DNA of 57,302 bases from Loktanella sp. Its GTDB lineage: Bacteria; Pseudomonadota; Alphaproteobacteria; Rhodobacterales; Rhodobacteraceae. How positions within the stretch are numbered: position 1 is the first letter of the stretch; every line of letters begins with the position of its first letter. The stretch is taken from assembly GCA_024635625.1 (NCBI GenBank), contig JAGXIQ010000135.1:1-57302 (forward strand), in the 5' to 3' direction. The translations under genes were made by a program, and so were the position numbers. Of this stretch, positions 7,946 through 16,476 are shown in pieces. The notes beneath the pieces were generated by a model. That model worked only from the letters and a program-made list of their open reading frames with translations. It made no database searches and was not told the origin of the DNA.

Positions 7946-9300
7946 CACACGGTCTCCAGATAGGTGTCGTATTCAAATTCAGTGACGTGACGGTTAAAGC
8001 GGTGCTGCTCTTGCCGCTTGCAATCCACCAGCATCCGCTGAAGGCGCGGGGCATAGATCGACTGAATATGCGCCCCGTTCTTGAACGCCTGAATGGCAGA
8101 GGCCCAGTCGAGAGGCAAATGCGCCAGTTCTTTTTCCTGCGCATAGGCATCACCAACCAGCGCCTTGGTCGGGGCCCACGCGCCCTCGATCCCCAGCAAC
8201 GCCCCGCCAAGAATGCTCGCCAGCACAAGGTAAGGGTTCGCATCTGCACCGGCCACCCGATGTTCGATCCGCCGCGCCTTGTGGTGGCCGCCGGGAATCC
8301 GCACGGCAACAGTACGGTTCTCGTATCCCCACGCCACCGACGACGGCGCATGTGTCCCCGGCAGCAGCCGACGGAACGAATTCTCGTGCGGGGCAAAAAC
8401 CAGCGCGTTTTCCTGCATCGTGTGCAGCAGACCCGCAACCGCATGCATCATCATCGGCGTGCCCTCTTCGCCGCCGTTATCGAAAACATTATTCCCGTCC
8501 GCATCCTCCAAAGAGAAGTGGACGTGGAAACCGCTACCCGCCCGGTTACCATAGGGTTTCGCCATAAAGGTCGCAGCAAATCCGTGCTTACGGGCAATCC
8601 CGCGCACCAACCGCTTGAACAGCACGGCATCGTCACCGGCCCGCAGCGCGTCGCCGACGTGACGCATGTTAATCTCGAACTGCCCTGCCCCGTTCTCGGA
8701 TATTGCACTGTCCGCCGGAATGCCCTGCGCGTAGCACGCCTCGTAGACGTCGTTCAGAAACTCGTCGAAATGCTCTAACTCGTCTAAAGAAAGGGCCCCA
8801 TCGCTATCCAACCGCTTACCAGTTACTGGCGACAACGGGGGCTGCGGGATCGTCTCGGTCGGATCAACAAGGTAGAATTCCAACTCAGTCGCTACGACAG
8901 GTGTCAGACCCTTATCGGCATAGCGTTTGACCACCGCATCCAGCGCGTGCCGCGGATCGCCCATAAAGGGGCGGCCATCTTCGTTATAAAGGCTCAACGG
9001 GATCAGCGCGGTCGGGCGCGACGTCCAGTTGATCGGCAAAATTCCACGTCCGGTGTATTTGCAAATCCCGTCCGCATCGCCTGTCTCGAACACCAGCGCG
9101 GACACCTCGATATCTTCGCCCCAGATATCCAGACCGGCAAGGGACAGTGGCATCCGGACCGATCCCGCAAGGATCTTGTCCGCCTGCGCCACGTCCACCC
9201 GCTTGCCGCGCAATGTCCCGTTCAGATCGCAGATGCAGGCAAAGATGTTTTCAATGTCGGTCTGTTCATTCAGCCATTGAAGGTGCGCAGAATAGTCCAT
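7945..9300 (-). CDS. puuA: Glutamine synthetase family, gamma-glutamylputrescine synthetase-like
   Basis: This protein of about 451 residues has the glutamine-synthetase catalytic fold. It should join glutamate to an amine with ATP, the first step of the Puu route. Visible signatures include the metal/ATP region (SGFHVHFSL), the glutamate-loop motif (NGAGQFEINMRH) and the ammonium-site region (YENRTVAVRIPGG). I chose the ATG at 9300 (MDYSAHLQWLNEQ) as most family-like. An in-frame TTG at 9366 would add 22 residues, and no strong ribosome site separates the two. The adjacent oxidase gene and the polyamine importer support the amine-glutamylating role over true GlnA. Confidence 0.8.
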   Translation of the reverse strand: MDYSAHLQWLNEQTDIENIFACICDLNGTLRGKRVDVAQADKILAGSVRMPLSLAGLDIWGEDIEVSALVFETGDADGICKYTGRGILPINWTSRPTALIPLSLYNEDGRPFMGDPRHALDAVVKRYADKGLTPVVATELEFYLVDPTETIPQPPLSPVTGKRLDSDGALSLDELEHFDEFLNDVYEACYAQGIPADSAISENGAGQFEINMRHVGDALRAGDDAVLFKRLVRGIARKHGFAATFMAKPYGNRAGSGFHVHFSLEDADGNNVFDNGGEEGTPMMMHAVAGLLHTMQENALVFAPHENSFRRLLPGTHAPSSVAWGYENRTVAVRIPGGHHKARRIEHRVAGADANPYLVLASILGGALLGIEGAWAPTKALVGDAYAQEKELAHLPLDWASAIQAFKNGAHIQSIYAPRLQRMLVDCKRQEQHRFNRHVTEFEYDTYLETV

Positions 9301-9408
9301 GTCAAAGGCCGCTTTCAGGAGGATGATATTCCTATCGGAGATATGTTGATCCGCTGACGTGGTCAATGAAATCCACGGGTCGCGCCAGTGGCGCAGACCC
9401 GTTGCCCG

Positions 9409-10344
9409 CTAATCCCGCAGACCCGGATCGCGGGCATGAACATTGGCCGGTGTTACGACCCGCGACAACTGCCGTTCGCGGTGCCAAATATAAATGCCGG
9501 CCAAGATGATAATTGCACCACCACCCAGCGTCCAAACCGTGGGCCACGTGTCAAAGAACACGATCCCCGCAGCCCCCGCCAATACGATCTGTATATAGAT
9601 GACAGGCGCCAGAATGCTGGCATCTGCCATCCTGTGCGCGGCCACAGCCAGAATATGCCCCGTGCCGCCAAAAATTCCGATCAGCAGAAAGAACGCCCAG
9701 TCCACCGGGGCCTGTGGCCAAACCCAACCCGTCAGTGCGAATGGCGCCAGACACAGCGTCGCCAATCCAGCAGACCAAAGCTGGCTGGTCGCGTTCCGCT
9801 CCACCCCCGCCAACATGCGTGTCAGAATGAAATACAGCGACGCAAGCGTCAGCGCCCCAATGTTCAACAACATTGCCGGATGAAACCCCACGCCCCAGGG
9901 ATGCATGACGACCAGCACGCCAACGAACCCAAGACAGACCGCAATCAACCGATGCCGTCCGACTTCTTCCCCCAAAATCGGAATCGCCAACAGCGTCACC
10001 ACGATAGGCCCCGCAAACATAATCGTCGTTGTCACTGTGATCGGCAGGAATTTGAGGGCGGTAAAATTCAGGATGGTAGAGCCGAACAGAAACACCGACC
10101 GGAGGAACTGAATACCGGGCCGCGCGGATCGAAACGCAACAGGGCCTTCTTGCGGCAAGAACACCACAAGCGCCAAGACGAAATGAATGGCATAGCGGGC
10201 AAAGACCACCTGCAACGCAGGCAGTCCCGCCATCACCAGCCACTTGGCCGAGGTATCGATCATCGTGAAGAAGCAGACCGTCAGCGCCATGATGCCAAGG
10301 GCAAGTGCTGTGCGGTCCTCCTTCGGCGCGACCGCGTGCGGCAT
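9409..10344 (-). CDS. EamA/DMT-family transporter
   Basis: This 311-residue membrane protein has about ten hydrophobic helices arranged as two EamA halves (first IMALTVCFFTMIDTSAKWL; second from LWSAGLATLCLAPFAL). The drug/metabolite transporter family exports or exchanges small metabolites. Its ATG shares bases with the stop of the SDR gene upstream (TAATG), so it belongs to the TRAP/sugar-acid operon. Its cargo may be an intermediate or end product of that pathway, but the sequence does not tell. Confidence 0.85.
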   Translation of the reverse strand: MPHAVAPKEDRTALALGIMALTVCFFTMIDTSAKWLVMAGLPALQVVFARYAIHFVLALVVFLPQEGPVAFRSARPGIQFLRSVFLFGSTILNFTALKFLPITVTTTIMFAGPIVVTLLAIPILGEEVGRHRLIAVCLGFVGVLVVMHPWGVGFHPAMLLNIGALTLASLYFILTRMLAGVERNATSQLWSAGLATLCLAPFALTGWVWPQAPVDWAFFLLIGIFGGTGHILAVAAHRMADASILAPVIYIQIVLAGAAGIVFFDTWPTVWTLGGGAIIILAGIYIWHRERQLSRVVTPANVHARDPGLRD

Positions 10345-11069
10345 TAGGCCATGGCCCAGCCACCGTCGATGATATGCGCCTGTCCGGTGGTAAAGGCTGC
10401 GTCATCGCTGCCTAAATAAAGCGCTAAGTTTGCAATTTCCTGTGCGGTGCCAATCCGGCCCATCGGCTGACGGGCGTTGAACTGTTTGCGCGCTGCTTCA
10501 TAGTCGCCCATCGCCCGCAGGCGATCGTGCAGCGACGGACTGTCCACGGTGCCCGGACAAATGCAGTTGCAGCGAACGCCTTGGGTCACGTAATCCACCG
10601 CAACCGACTTTGTCATCCCGATAACGGCCGCCTTGGACGCGCCATAGATGAATCGGTTCGGCGCACCGACGATGCTCGACACGACAGAGGCGACATTGAC
10701 GATGGACCCGCCCCCGCGCGCTGCCATGCCGGGCAAAACAGCCTGCATGGAATGGAACTGCGACCGGACGTTCAGGTTCATCGCAAAGTCGAATTCGTCG
10801 TCGGTGCAGGCTTCGATATTTCCCGCATGGACGAAACCCGCGCAATTCACGAGGATATCACACTCTGCCTCCGCCACTGCTTTTTGCAGCGCCGCCTTAT
10901 CGGTTACATCCAATCCGAATGTCGTGGCCCCTTCCAGATCAGCCAATGCGGCACCGTTCAGATCAGTGGCGACAACCGTGGCGCCCTCGCGGATGTAGGT
11001 TTCCGCAATCGCTCGCCCGATGCCCTGCGCTGTGGCGGTAATAAATGCTCGTTTGCCTTGAAGTCTCAC
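10344..11069 (-). CDS. SDR dehydrogenase, BDH2 / ketodeoxyfuconate-dehydrogenase-like
   Basis: This 241-residue short-chain dehydrogenase starts at GTG 11069 (RLQGKRAFITA), preceded by AAGGACG. An upstream in-frame extension overlaps the dioxygenase gene and looks unlike the family. The cofactor loop is TATAQGIGRA, the adenine-binding acidic residue is in VVATDLNG, and the catalytic Tyr/Lys are in YGASKAAV. The stretches NLNVRSQFH and CNCICPGTVDSPSL strongly recall human BDH2 and bacterial 2-keto-3-deoxy-L-fuconate dehydrogenase. An FAH-family hydrolase nearby (16451) would be the next enzyme in that pathway. Substrate assignment remains inference. Confidence 0.8.
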   Translation of the reverse strand: MRLQGKRAFITATAQGIGRAIAETYIREGATVVATDLNGAALADLEGATTFGLDVTDKAALQKAVAEAECDILVNCAGFVHAGNIEACTDDEFDFAMNLNVRSQFHSMQAVLPGMAARGGGSIVNVASVVSSIVGAPNRFIYGASKAAVIGMTKSVAVDYVTQGVRCNCICPGTVDSPSLHDRLRAMGDYEAARKQFNARQPMGRIGTAQEIANLALYLGSDDAAFTTGQAHIIDGGWAMA

Positions 11070-11094
11070 TTTAACGTCCTTTTGTATTTTTCTT

Positions 11095-12036
11095 TTATGC
11101 GCAGGCCGGTGCGTCGGATGACCAGCGATGGATTGGGATATGTGCCTGACTGGCCAAACGTGCCCGCGCATTGATCCATAGGTCACGCCAGTCATGCCAA
11201 TCGGTTAAGACCTGCTGCGGTTGCGTCTGCGACCGTGCGATAAAGTCTGGAAAATGCGGCCGCCCGGTTGGCTGGCCTGTCACATTATAACGCACATCAA
11301 ATGACCACCGAAACGCGTCCGATACATTGTCCCGGCTGGCATGCGGCGTCAGGGGGTGAAAGATCACCGCCCCCCCGGCCTTGACCGGTAGTGGCTGGGC
11401 CTTAGTCAAATTCAAACAGCCATCCGCAATCGCGGTCTGCCGTTTAGGACAATGCGGATACATTTGCGGACGCCCGGGTATAACCTGCAAGCATCCATTT
11501 TCTAGCGTGGCGTCAGTGATCGCCAGCCAAACTGTGACCATCGTGGTCTTATCGCCTTCCTCTAACGCGACGGCCCGATCTTGATGCCAGTCTGTCGCCA
11601 TAATGTGCGCTCTGGCCTCGGTATCGCGCAGTCCGCCTGCAGGCGGCTTCATCCGTACATGCTGGATCGGGTTGCTCGTGATCTCTGGCCCGATCAGATC
11701 CTGCACTACGTCCAAAAGCCCCGCATGCGTCACCATGTCGAACACTGCAGGCCCGAAATGGAACGGCGTATCCACCGCAACTTCGTCACCAGGCAACGAG
11801 ATGTCCATTGGCTGAAACCAATCACACCCCGCCGCATAGCTTGTCAGCAGCTTGTCAAAGAAATCACCCTTGGCGGGCGGCACCTTCCCCTGCGCCCGCC
11901 AATCGTCATAAAGCCCATCCAGCAGGGTCGCATACTCACCCTTGATCCGATCCAGCAGGGCGGGCGGCAGAATATTTTCCACCACAAGATATCCGTCCGT
12001 CTCGAATTGCGCCCTTTGGGCTTCGCTCAGTCGCAT
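11095..12036 (-). CDS. Phytanoyl-CoA dioxygenase (PhyH)-family oxygenase
   Basis: This 313-residue protein is predicted to be an Fe(II)/2-oxoglutarate-dependent oxygenase. The iron triad is visible: the HxD pair in DWHQDRAV and the distal His in HPLTPHASRDN. The arginine for 2-oxoglutarate is probably in RWSFDVRY. The N-terminus FETDGYLVVENILPP is typical of PhyH proteins. It lies 7 nt after the large TRAP permease gene and 25 nt before the SDR, within one operon. The true substrate is probably a small polyhydroxy or N-methyl compound imported by the TRAP system rather than phytanoyl-CoA; this is inference from position. Confidence 0.8.
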   Translation of the reverse strand: MRLSEAQRAQFETDGYLVVENILPPALLDRIKGEYATLLDGLYDDWRAQGKVPPAKGDFFDKLLTSYAAGCDWFQPMDISLPGDEVAVDTPFHFGPAVFDMVTHAGLLDVVQDLIGPEITSNPIQHVRMKPPAGGLRDTEARAHIMATDWHQDRAVALEEGDKTTMVTVWLAITDATLENGCLQVIPGRPQMYPHCPKRQTAIADGCLNLTKAQPLPVKAGGAVIFHPLTPHASRDNVSDAFRWSFDVRYNVTGQPTGRPHFPDFIARSQTQPQQVLTDWHDWRDLWINARARLASQAHIPIHRWSSDAPACA

Positions 12037-12043
12037 AGGCGCC

Positions 12044-13639
12044 TCACAAGAACAGCGTAACGATAGGTGGCCAAATCAGCAGGACACTCAGCGCGATCAG
12101 TTGCAGCACGATGAACGGCAGGAACCCTTTGAAAATGTCCGTCAGGCTGATGTGCGCCGGTGCCACGGACTTCAGATAGAAGGCCGCAGGTCCAAAGGGC
12201 GGCGACAAGAAGCTGACCTGCATATTCATACAGAACACCACACCAAACCAGATCGGGATATAGCGGGCATCGACAGACCCAAGGAAACCAATTTCCTCTG
12301 CTGGCAGCCTTACCACGATGGGCAGGAACACCGGCATGATCAGCAGCACGATACCGACCCAGTCCATAAACATCCCCATGATCAGGAACACGAACATCAT
12401 CACAAGGATGATCCCCATCGTCGGCAAATCTGCGCCCACGATCAGGTTAGCGACATAAGTCGGCCCGCCTACCAGTGTGTAAGCCGCAGCAAGCGCCGCC
12501 GCACCAATGGTCACCCAAATAATCGTACCCGTGGACCGCAACGTGCGGATCAAACTGTCCCAAACAATATCAAAGGTCATCTCTCGCCGCAGGGCACCGA
12601 TGACAAAGACCGCAATGACGCCCATACCAGCCGCCTCTGTGATCCCCGTAATGCCGCCATAGATTGACCCAAGCACGACACCGATCACCACAGTTGGCGC
12701 GATCAGGCCCTTGCCCATTTCCCAACCTTTAGTGGTCCGATCACGTCCGCAGACGAAGAAGATCAGGATAAGCGCCAATATAAAGGTACCTACAATCCAT
12801 GGAATATCGGACACCATCCCCAGCGGGATTGGGTCCTGCCCTTCTCGGATTGCGTTCTCTCCTGTGACGGTAAAGAACACCGCCCGCAGAAATAGCACGC
12901 CCGCAATCCACAAGGTAAACCGAGACATAAAGCCCAAGAACATAAGCCCCTTGTCACCACCCTTCGGCTCTCCGGGAACCTCTGGTGGCAGCGGCGCCAT
13001 TTCTGGATTCAACTGCGTGCGCACAACGATGTAGATCAGGAAAAACGAAGCCAGCATAAAGCCCGGCAGGAACGATGCGGTGAACAGCGCCTTGATGCTT
13101 GTCTCCGTCACCAGCCCGTAAAAGATCAGCACGATCGACGGTGGGATCATGGTCCCCAGCGACCCTGACGCACAGATCGTACCAATCGCAAGGTTCTGGT
13201 TATAGCCCAACCGCAACATCTGCGGCAGTGCAATCAGACCCAGCAGCACAACCTCGCCACCGATGATCCCGGACATAGCCGCCATAATGACCGCCATGAT
13301 AGAGGTGACAACTGCAATGCCGCCGCGCACCCGGCTTAACCAGATATTCAGCGACGAATACATATCCCGCGCGATACCGGATCGTTCCAGCAGCGCGGCC
13401 ATAAAAATGAACAACGGGACAGAGATCAAAACGTAGTTCGTCATCTGACGATACACTGCCTGCCCCAAAACCGACATCGGACCGCGGCCAAAATCACCCC
13501 ACAGCAGCTCTGGGGGAAACTTCAGCGACAGCGTCACGACCGCCAGAAAGGCAGAGGCGAAGCCCAGCGGCATGCCGATCGCCAGCAGGGCAAACATGCC
13601 CAGCAGGACGATCAGGCTTAGGGTGCCGATATCGACCAT
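12044..13639 (-). CDS. dctM: TRAP transporter, large permease (DctM-like)
   Basis: This 531-residue membrane protein has about 12-13 hydrophobic segments. Typical DctM landmarks include GMPLGFASAF near the N-terminus, MAAMSGIIGGEVVLLG, ASGSLGTMIPPSIVLIFYG, and a C-terminal SFLSPPFGPAAFYLK. It forms the sodium-driven channel of a tripartite ATP-independent periplasmic transporter. It is longer than the usual 430 or so residues because of an extended loop and helices near 215-330. Its ATG overlaps the dctQ stop. Substrate is set by the binding protein; a carboxylate sugar acid is the likely class. Confidence 0.92.
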   Translation of the reverse strand: MVDIGTLSLIVLLGMFALLAIGMPLGFASAFLAVVTLSLKFPPELLWGDFGRGPMSVLGQAVYRQMTNYVLISVPLFIFMAALLERSGIARDMYSSLNIWLSRVRGGIAVVTSIMAVIMAAMSGIIGGEVVLLGLIALPQMLRLGYNQNLAIGTICASGSLGTMIPPSIVLIFYGLVTETSIKALFTASFLPGFMLASFFLIYIVVRTQLNPEMAPLPPEVPGEPKGGDKGLMFLGFMSRFTLWIAGVLFLRAVFFTVTGENAIREGQDPIPLGMVSDIPWIVGTFILALILIFFVCGRDRTTKGWEMGKGLIAPTVVIGVVLGSIYGGITGITEAAGMGVIAVFVIGALRREMTFDIVWDSLIRTLRSTGTIIWVTIGAAALAAAYTLVGGPTYVANLIVGADLPTMGIILVMMFVFLIMGMFMDWVGIVLLIMPVFLPIVVRLPAEEIGFLGSVDARYIPIWFGVVFCMNMQVSFLSPPFGPAAFYLKSVAPAHISLTDIFKGFLPFIVLQLIALSVLLIWPPIVTLFL

Positions 13640-14451
13640 TACTTCTGCTCCTCAAGCGTGCGTCGGATGTTCTCAATTTCGATCTCGTCGATCTCGTCGG
13701 ATGACGCGTGATTAACGGGGTCCTTGTTCCAGTCCGCAATCAGGTTTGACACGGCCTGAATTGCCACCATCACGATGATGATCAGAAGCGCGGGCTTCAC
13801 AATGCCCGGAATGGGTGGATCCCACGCGGTGCCAAATGTCTCCATCCGCATAAAGCGGTTCTCGGCGTCCGTATAACCGCCCCAGACCAGCGCCACGGCA
13901 AAGGCCACAATCAGCAAAACCGATATGCAGTCTGACGCCTTCTGCGCCCAGCGGGGCATCATGTCGTAAATCACGTAGATGCGGATGTGCGTGCGCTGTT
14001 GCATCGCATAAAGGCCCGACAGCAGGAACACGAAGGCCGCTATCCATAGCGACAACTCGTTCGCCCAAAGCGTCGGCTTTGCAAAAACGTAGCGGCTGAC
14101 AACCTCGTAGAACATCACCAGCACAATAAAGGCGGTCATGATCATCGTCAGCCGCCCCAAGATGACAGAGACAAGGTCAAAGAACCCATCTGGCGGCGTT
14201 TCGATCGCACCTTTGGTATCTGCCAAAAACAACGAAGCGAACAGCAGCGCCAGTGACAGACTGATCAGCATGGCCTGCGCCAGCGGACGCCCGGCTGGGC
14301 GGATCATTTCATACATGCCGTATGGCGTCGGACTGACAATTTGCAGAACGATTAGCCAGGCATACAAGACGAGCGTCAGCGCAACGAAGGCCATCATGGC
14401 GGTCTTTATCGGCCCGCGCATGCCCTTCAGGTATAGCGAAGTATCGTGCAT
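13639..14451 (-). CDS. dctQ: TRAP transporter, small permease (DctQ-like)
   Basis: This 270-residue membrane subunit starts at ATG 14451 (MHDTSLYLKG). Two N-terminal helices precede the canonical four-helix DctQ core (ILGRLTMIMTAFIVLVMFYEVVSRYVF, then ANELSLWIAAFVFLLSGLYAM). The protein is therefore longer than ordinary DctQ (about 160-200 residues). The C-terminus is acidic and charged. It pairs with DctM. The gap to dctP holds an intrinsic terminator that probably limits expression of the membrane subunits. Confidence 0.88.
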   Translation of the reverse strand: MHDTSLYLKGMRGPIKTAMMAFVALTLVLYAWLIVLQIVSPTPYGMYEMIRPAGRPLAQAMLISLSLALLFASLFLADTKGAIETPPDGFFDLVSVILGRLTMIMTAFIVLVMFYEVVSRYVFAKPTLWANELSLWIAAFVFLLSGLYAMQQRTHIRIYVIYDMMPRWAQKASDCISVLLIVAFAVALVWGGYTDAENRFMRMETFGTAWDPPIPGIVKPALLIIIVMVAIQAVSNLIADWNKDPVNHASSDEIDEIEIENIRRTLEEQK

Positions 14452-14483
14452 CACAGGTCTCCCCCACCTTGATCCCTTGGTCG

Positions 14484-14512
14484 AAAAAGGCAGGCCCACA
14501 GGTGGGCCTGCC
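14484..14512 (-). terminator. Partial intrinsic terminator between dctP and dctQ
   Basis: On the minus strand an 11-bp perfect stem (arms 14489-14499 and 14502-14512) is followed immediately by five T residues (complement of A 14484-14488). It lies 21 nt after the dctP stop. Read-through should give more binding protein than permease. Confidence 0.8.
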
Positions 14513-14532
14513 TCGGTGTCAAAAGTACCGCT

Positions 14533-15546
14533 TTACTCGGCCAACAGGCCCAGTTGCGTCATGTACGTCTTGTGGCTTGCCAGAATGGCTGCGGCTTCTG
14601 GCGAACGTGTGCCCCAGTCGTCCCAAGCAACCTGCGCACCCTTGCGGAAGGCGGCACGATCCTCGGCAGACCAATCGTACAGCGTCACGCCACTGGCGGT
14701 CAGCTCGGCCGCTGCTTCAGCATTGGCCTTCTCGTTCGACAGGGCGACGTGGAATGAAAGTTTCTGCCAAGCCGTATCGATGATGCGGCGCTGGGTTTCG
14801 GTCAGACCTTCCCAAACCGTTTGGTTACACGCCAAGTGGTCAGCGGGCATCGAATGGAAACCCGGATACGTGGCATGCTTAACGATGTCATAGATGCCCA
14901 GACCGACGTTGTTCGCCAGACCCGACGCATCGGCGCCGTCAATGATGCCGGTTTCAAGGGCGGTAAAGATTTCGGTGAAATCCATGACGATGGGTGATGC
15001 ACCCAGCTCGTCAAAAATTTCGGTTTCCATGCCCGGTGGCGAACGGAACTTCCAGCCCTTCAGGTCTTCCAAACCGGCAAGCGGCTTAGACGAAGACATG
15101 GATTCCTGACCGTAGATCGACCATCCGATCAGCTGCATGCCTTGCGCGTTGTAAAGCTCTTGCGCGGCCTCGTAGCCACCACCGTAATACAACCAGCTAT
15201 ACTGCTGCCATGGTGTTTCGTAGCCGCCCATAATGTCGCCGACAAACTGGAACGCGGGGTTCTTGCCTGTCTGATAGGCACCGCCCGTCGCGTCGCAATC
15301 CAGAATGCCGTTAATCGCGGCATCAAAGGTCTCTGTCGTGGCAACGACGGATGACGAATAGAACATCTCGATCGTGATATCGCCGTTCGACATCGTCTGA
15401 ACGTCGTCGACCCATTCGGCCAACAATTTGCCGGTCGGATGTTCGGTCGCATAATGAGTGGAAATGCGCAGGTTCGTCTGCGCGAACGCTGGTGCCGTCA
15501 TCGCGGCAACGGCTACGGCAGACAGCATAACTGTTTTCAATGACAT
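14533..15546 (-). CDS. dctP: TRAP transporter periplasmic binding protein (DctP family)
   Basis: This 337-residue extracytoplasmic receptor starts at ATG 15546 with GGGAGGAC upstream. A Sec signal peptide (MSLKTVMLSAVAVAAMTAPAFAQ by eye, cleaved after AFA) precedes the mature start TNLRISTHYATEHP. The conserved substrate-facing arginine is likely in LKGWKFRSPPG and the ALETGIIDGAD motif is typical of the family. It heads the minus-strand operon and is divergent from the GntR gene. Two copies of the GGTATACC palindrome lie in the promoter region. Family ligands are mostly organic acids. Confidence 0.92.
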   Translation of the reverse strand: MSLKTVMLSAVAVAAMTAPAFAQTNLRISTHYATEHPTGKLLAEWVDDVQTMSNGDITIEMFYSSSVVATTETFDAAINGILDCDATGGAYQTGKNPAFQFVGDIMGGYETPWQQYSWLYYGGGYEAAQELYNAQGMQLIGWSIYGQESMSSSKPLAGLEDLKGWKFRSPPGMETEIFDELGASPIVMDFTEIFTALETGIIDGADASGLANNVGLGIYDIVKHATYPGFHSMPADHLACNQTVWEGLTETQRRIIDTAWQKLSFHVALSNEKANAEAAAELTASGVTLYDWSAEDRAAFRKGAQVAWDDWGTRSPEAAAILASHKTYMTQLGLLAE

Positions 15547-15621
15547 TGATCGTCCTCCCTTGGCAGTCTTAGAAAGCTGCCATTTTTTCATTTTCGCGTA
15601 CCCACCCCGGCACGCAAACGA

Positions 15622-15637
15622 AGATGGTATACCATCT
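15622..15637. promoter_or_regulatory. GntR-type operator, perfect 16-bp palindrome
   Basis: AGATGGTATACCATCT is a perfect 16-bp palindrome 76 nt upstream of dctP, in the divergent dctP/gntR promoter region. TGGTATACCA is the type of site bound by FCD-class GntR repressors such as UxuR/ExuR. The same core recurs at five other promoters in this window. Confidence 0.8.
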
Positions 15638-15673
15638 CAGAAGACGTTAGCGAGGTCATCCTCGACACGCAAC

Positions 15674-15695
15674 AAATTTCGGTATACCAAAATTT
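15674..15695. promoter_or_regulatory. GntR-type operator, near-palindrome
   Basis: A 22-bp palindrome centred on GGTATACC (15681-15688) has one mismatched base pair: C at 15680 opposite A at 15689. It is the second site in the dctP/gntR divergent region. Paired sites like this suit cooperative repression and autoregulation. Confidence 0.75.
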
Positions 15696-15768
15696 TGACC
15701 CTTCCATAGCGAAGGCTGACCGACCGACGGCGGCTAAACCCGCAGCCCTAAGGGATCATTTCGACGAT

Positions 15769-16476
15769 ATGGCCGATCAAACACTTCCTGCCCAGATTGC
15801 GAACCAGCTACGCCGGGATATTCTCCGGGGTGTTCTGCGTCCGGGTATGTCGATTAAGGAACGCGATAACGCTGACAAGATGGGCGTCAGCCGCACGCCA
15901 CTCCGCGAGGCAATTCGCATTCTGGCCACCGAAGGTCTGATTGAACTGCGCCCTGCCCGCAGCCCGATCGTCTCAATTCCCTCAATCAAACAGATCGCAG
16001 ACGAGGTCGAAGTTCTGCTCGCTGTCGAAAAGCTATCTGGTGAATTGGCATGCGAACGCGCAACCGATGCCGAAGTCGATGCGCTCGCGGAAATCGTGCA
16101 GACCATGTCGGACAAATTCGACACCATCGATGCGGTCGAAATGTTCGAAATCGATATGTCTTTCCACGCCGCCCTTGCCCAGGCGGCCCACAACGAACCG
16201 CTCGCTGAGATCCACGGCACATTCCTTTCTCGCCTCTGGCGATCCCGGTTTCTTGCCGCAATCCAGCGCCGCAACCGCGAACGGGTCGTCGACCACCATA
16301 CCCATATCGTAGACGCCCTGCGCGACAGGGACGCCGTTGCGATCCGCGCCGCCATTGGCGTGCACCTCGACCATTTGGCCGAAGACATCATTGATGTCAT
16401 CACACAGGAAATCGCAGAGGCGTCAGCCGACGCCGACAGAAAGGACGATCATGAAACTACTCCGCTTCGGACCTGA
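15769..16476 (+). CDS. GntR-family (FCD) regulator of sugar-acid genes
   Basis: This 235-residue repressor-type regulator has an N-terminal winged helix (residues about 8-70: ANQLRRDILRGVLRPG, MGVSRTPLREAIRILATEGLI). The C-terminal FCD ligand domain has metal-binding histidines visible in DMSFHAAL, HHTHIVDAL and HLDHL. It is divergent from the TRAP operon and overlaps the downstream FAH hydrolase gene by 26 nt. The two palindromes in its promoter region and the four copies elsewhere make it the best candidate for the regulator of the GGTATACC regulon. Its effector is probably a sugar acid or keto-deoxy sugar acid. Confidence 0.9.
   Translation: MADQTLPAQIANQLRRDILRGVLRPGMSIKERDNADKMGVSRTPLREAIRILATEGLIELRPARSPIVSIPSIKQIADEVEVLLAVEKLSGELACERATDAEVDALAEIVQTMSDKFDTIDAVEMFEIDMSFHAALAQAAHNEPLAEIHGTFLSRLWRSRFLAAIQRRNRERVVDHHTHIVDALRDRDAVAIRAAIGVHLDHLAEDIIDVITQEIAEASADADRKDDHETTPLRT

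Noticed and set aside
9388..10347. 319-codon plus-strand frame opposite the EamA transporter gene
   Set aside because: Rich in Arg, His and Gln with no hydrophobic core, as expected from the complement of a membrane-protein gene.
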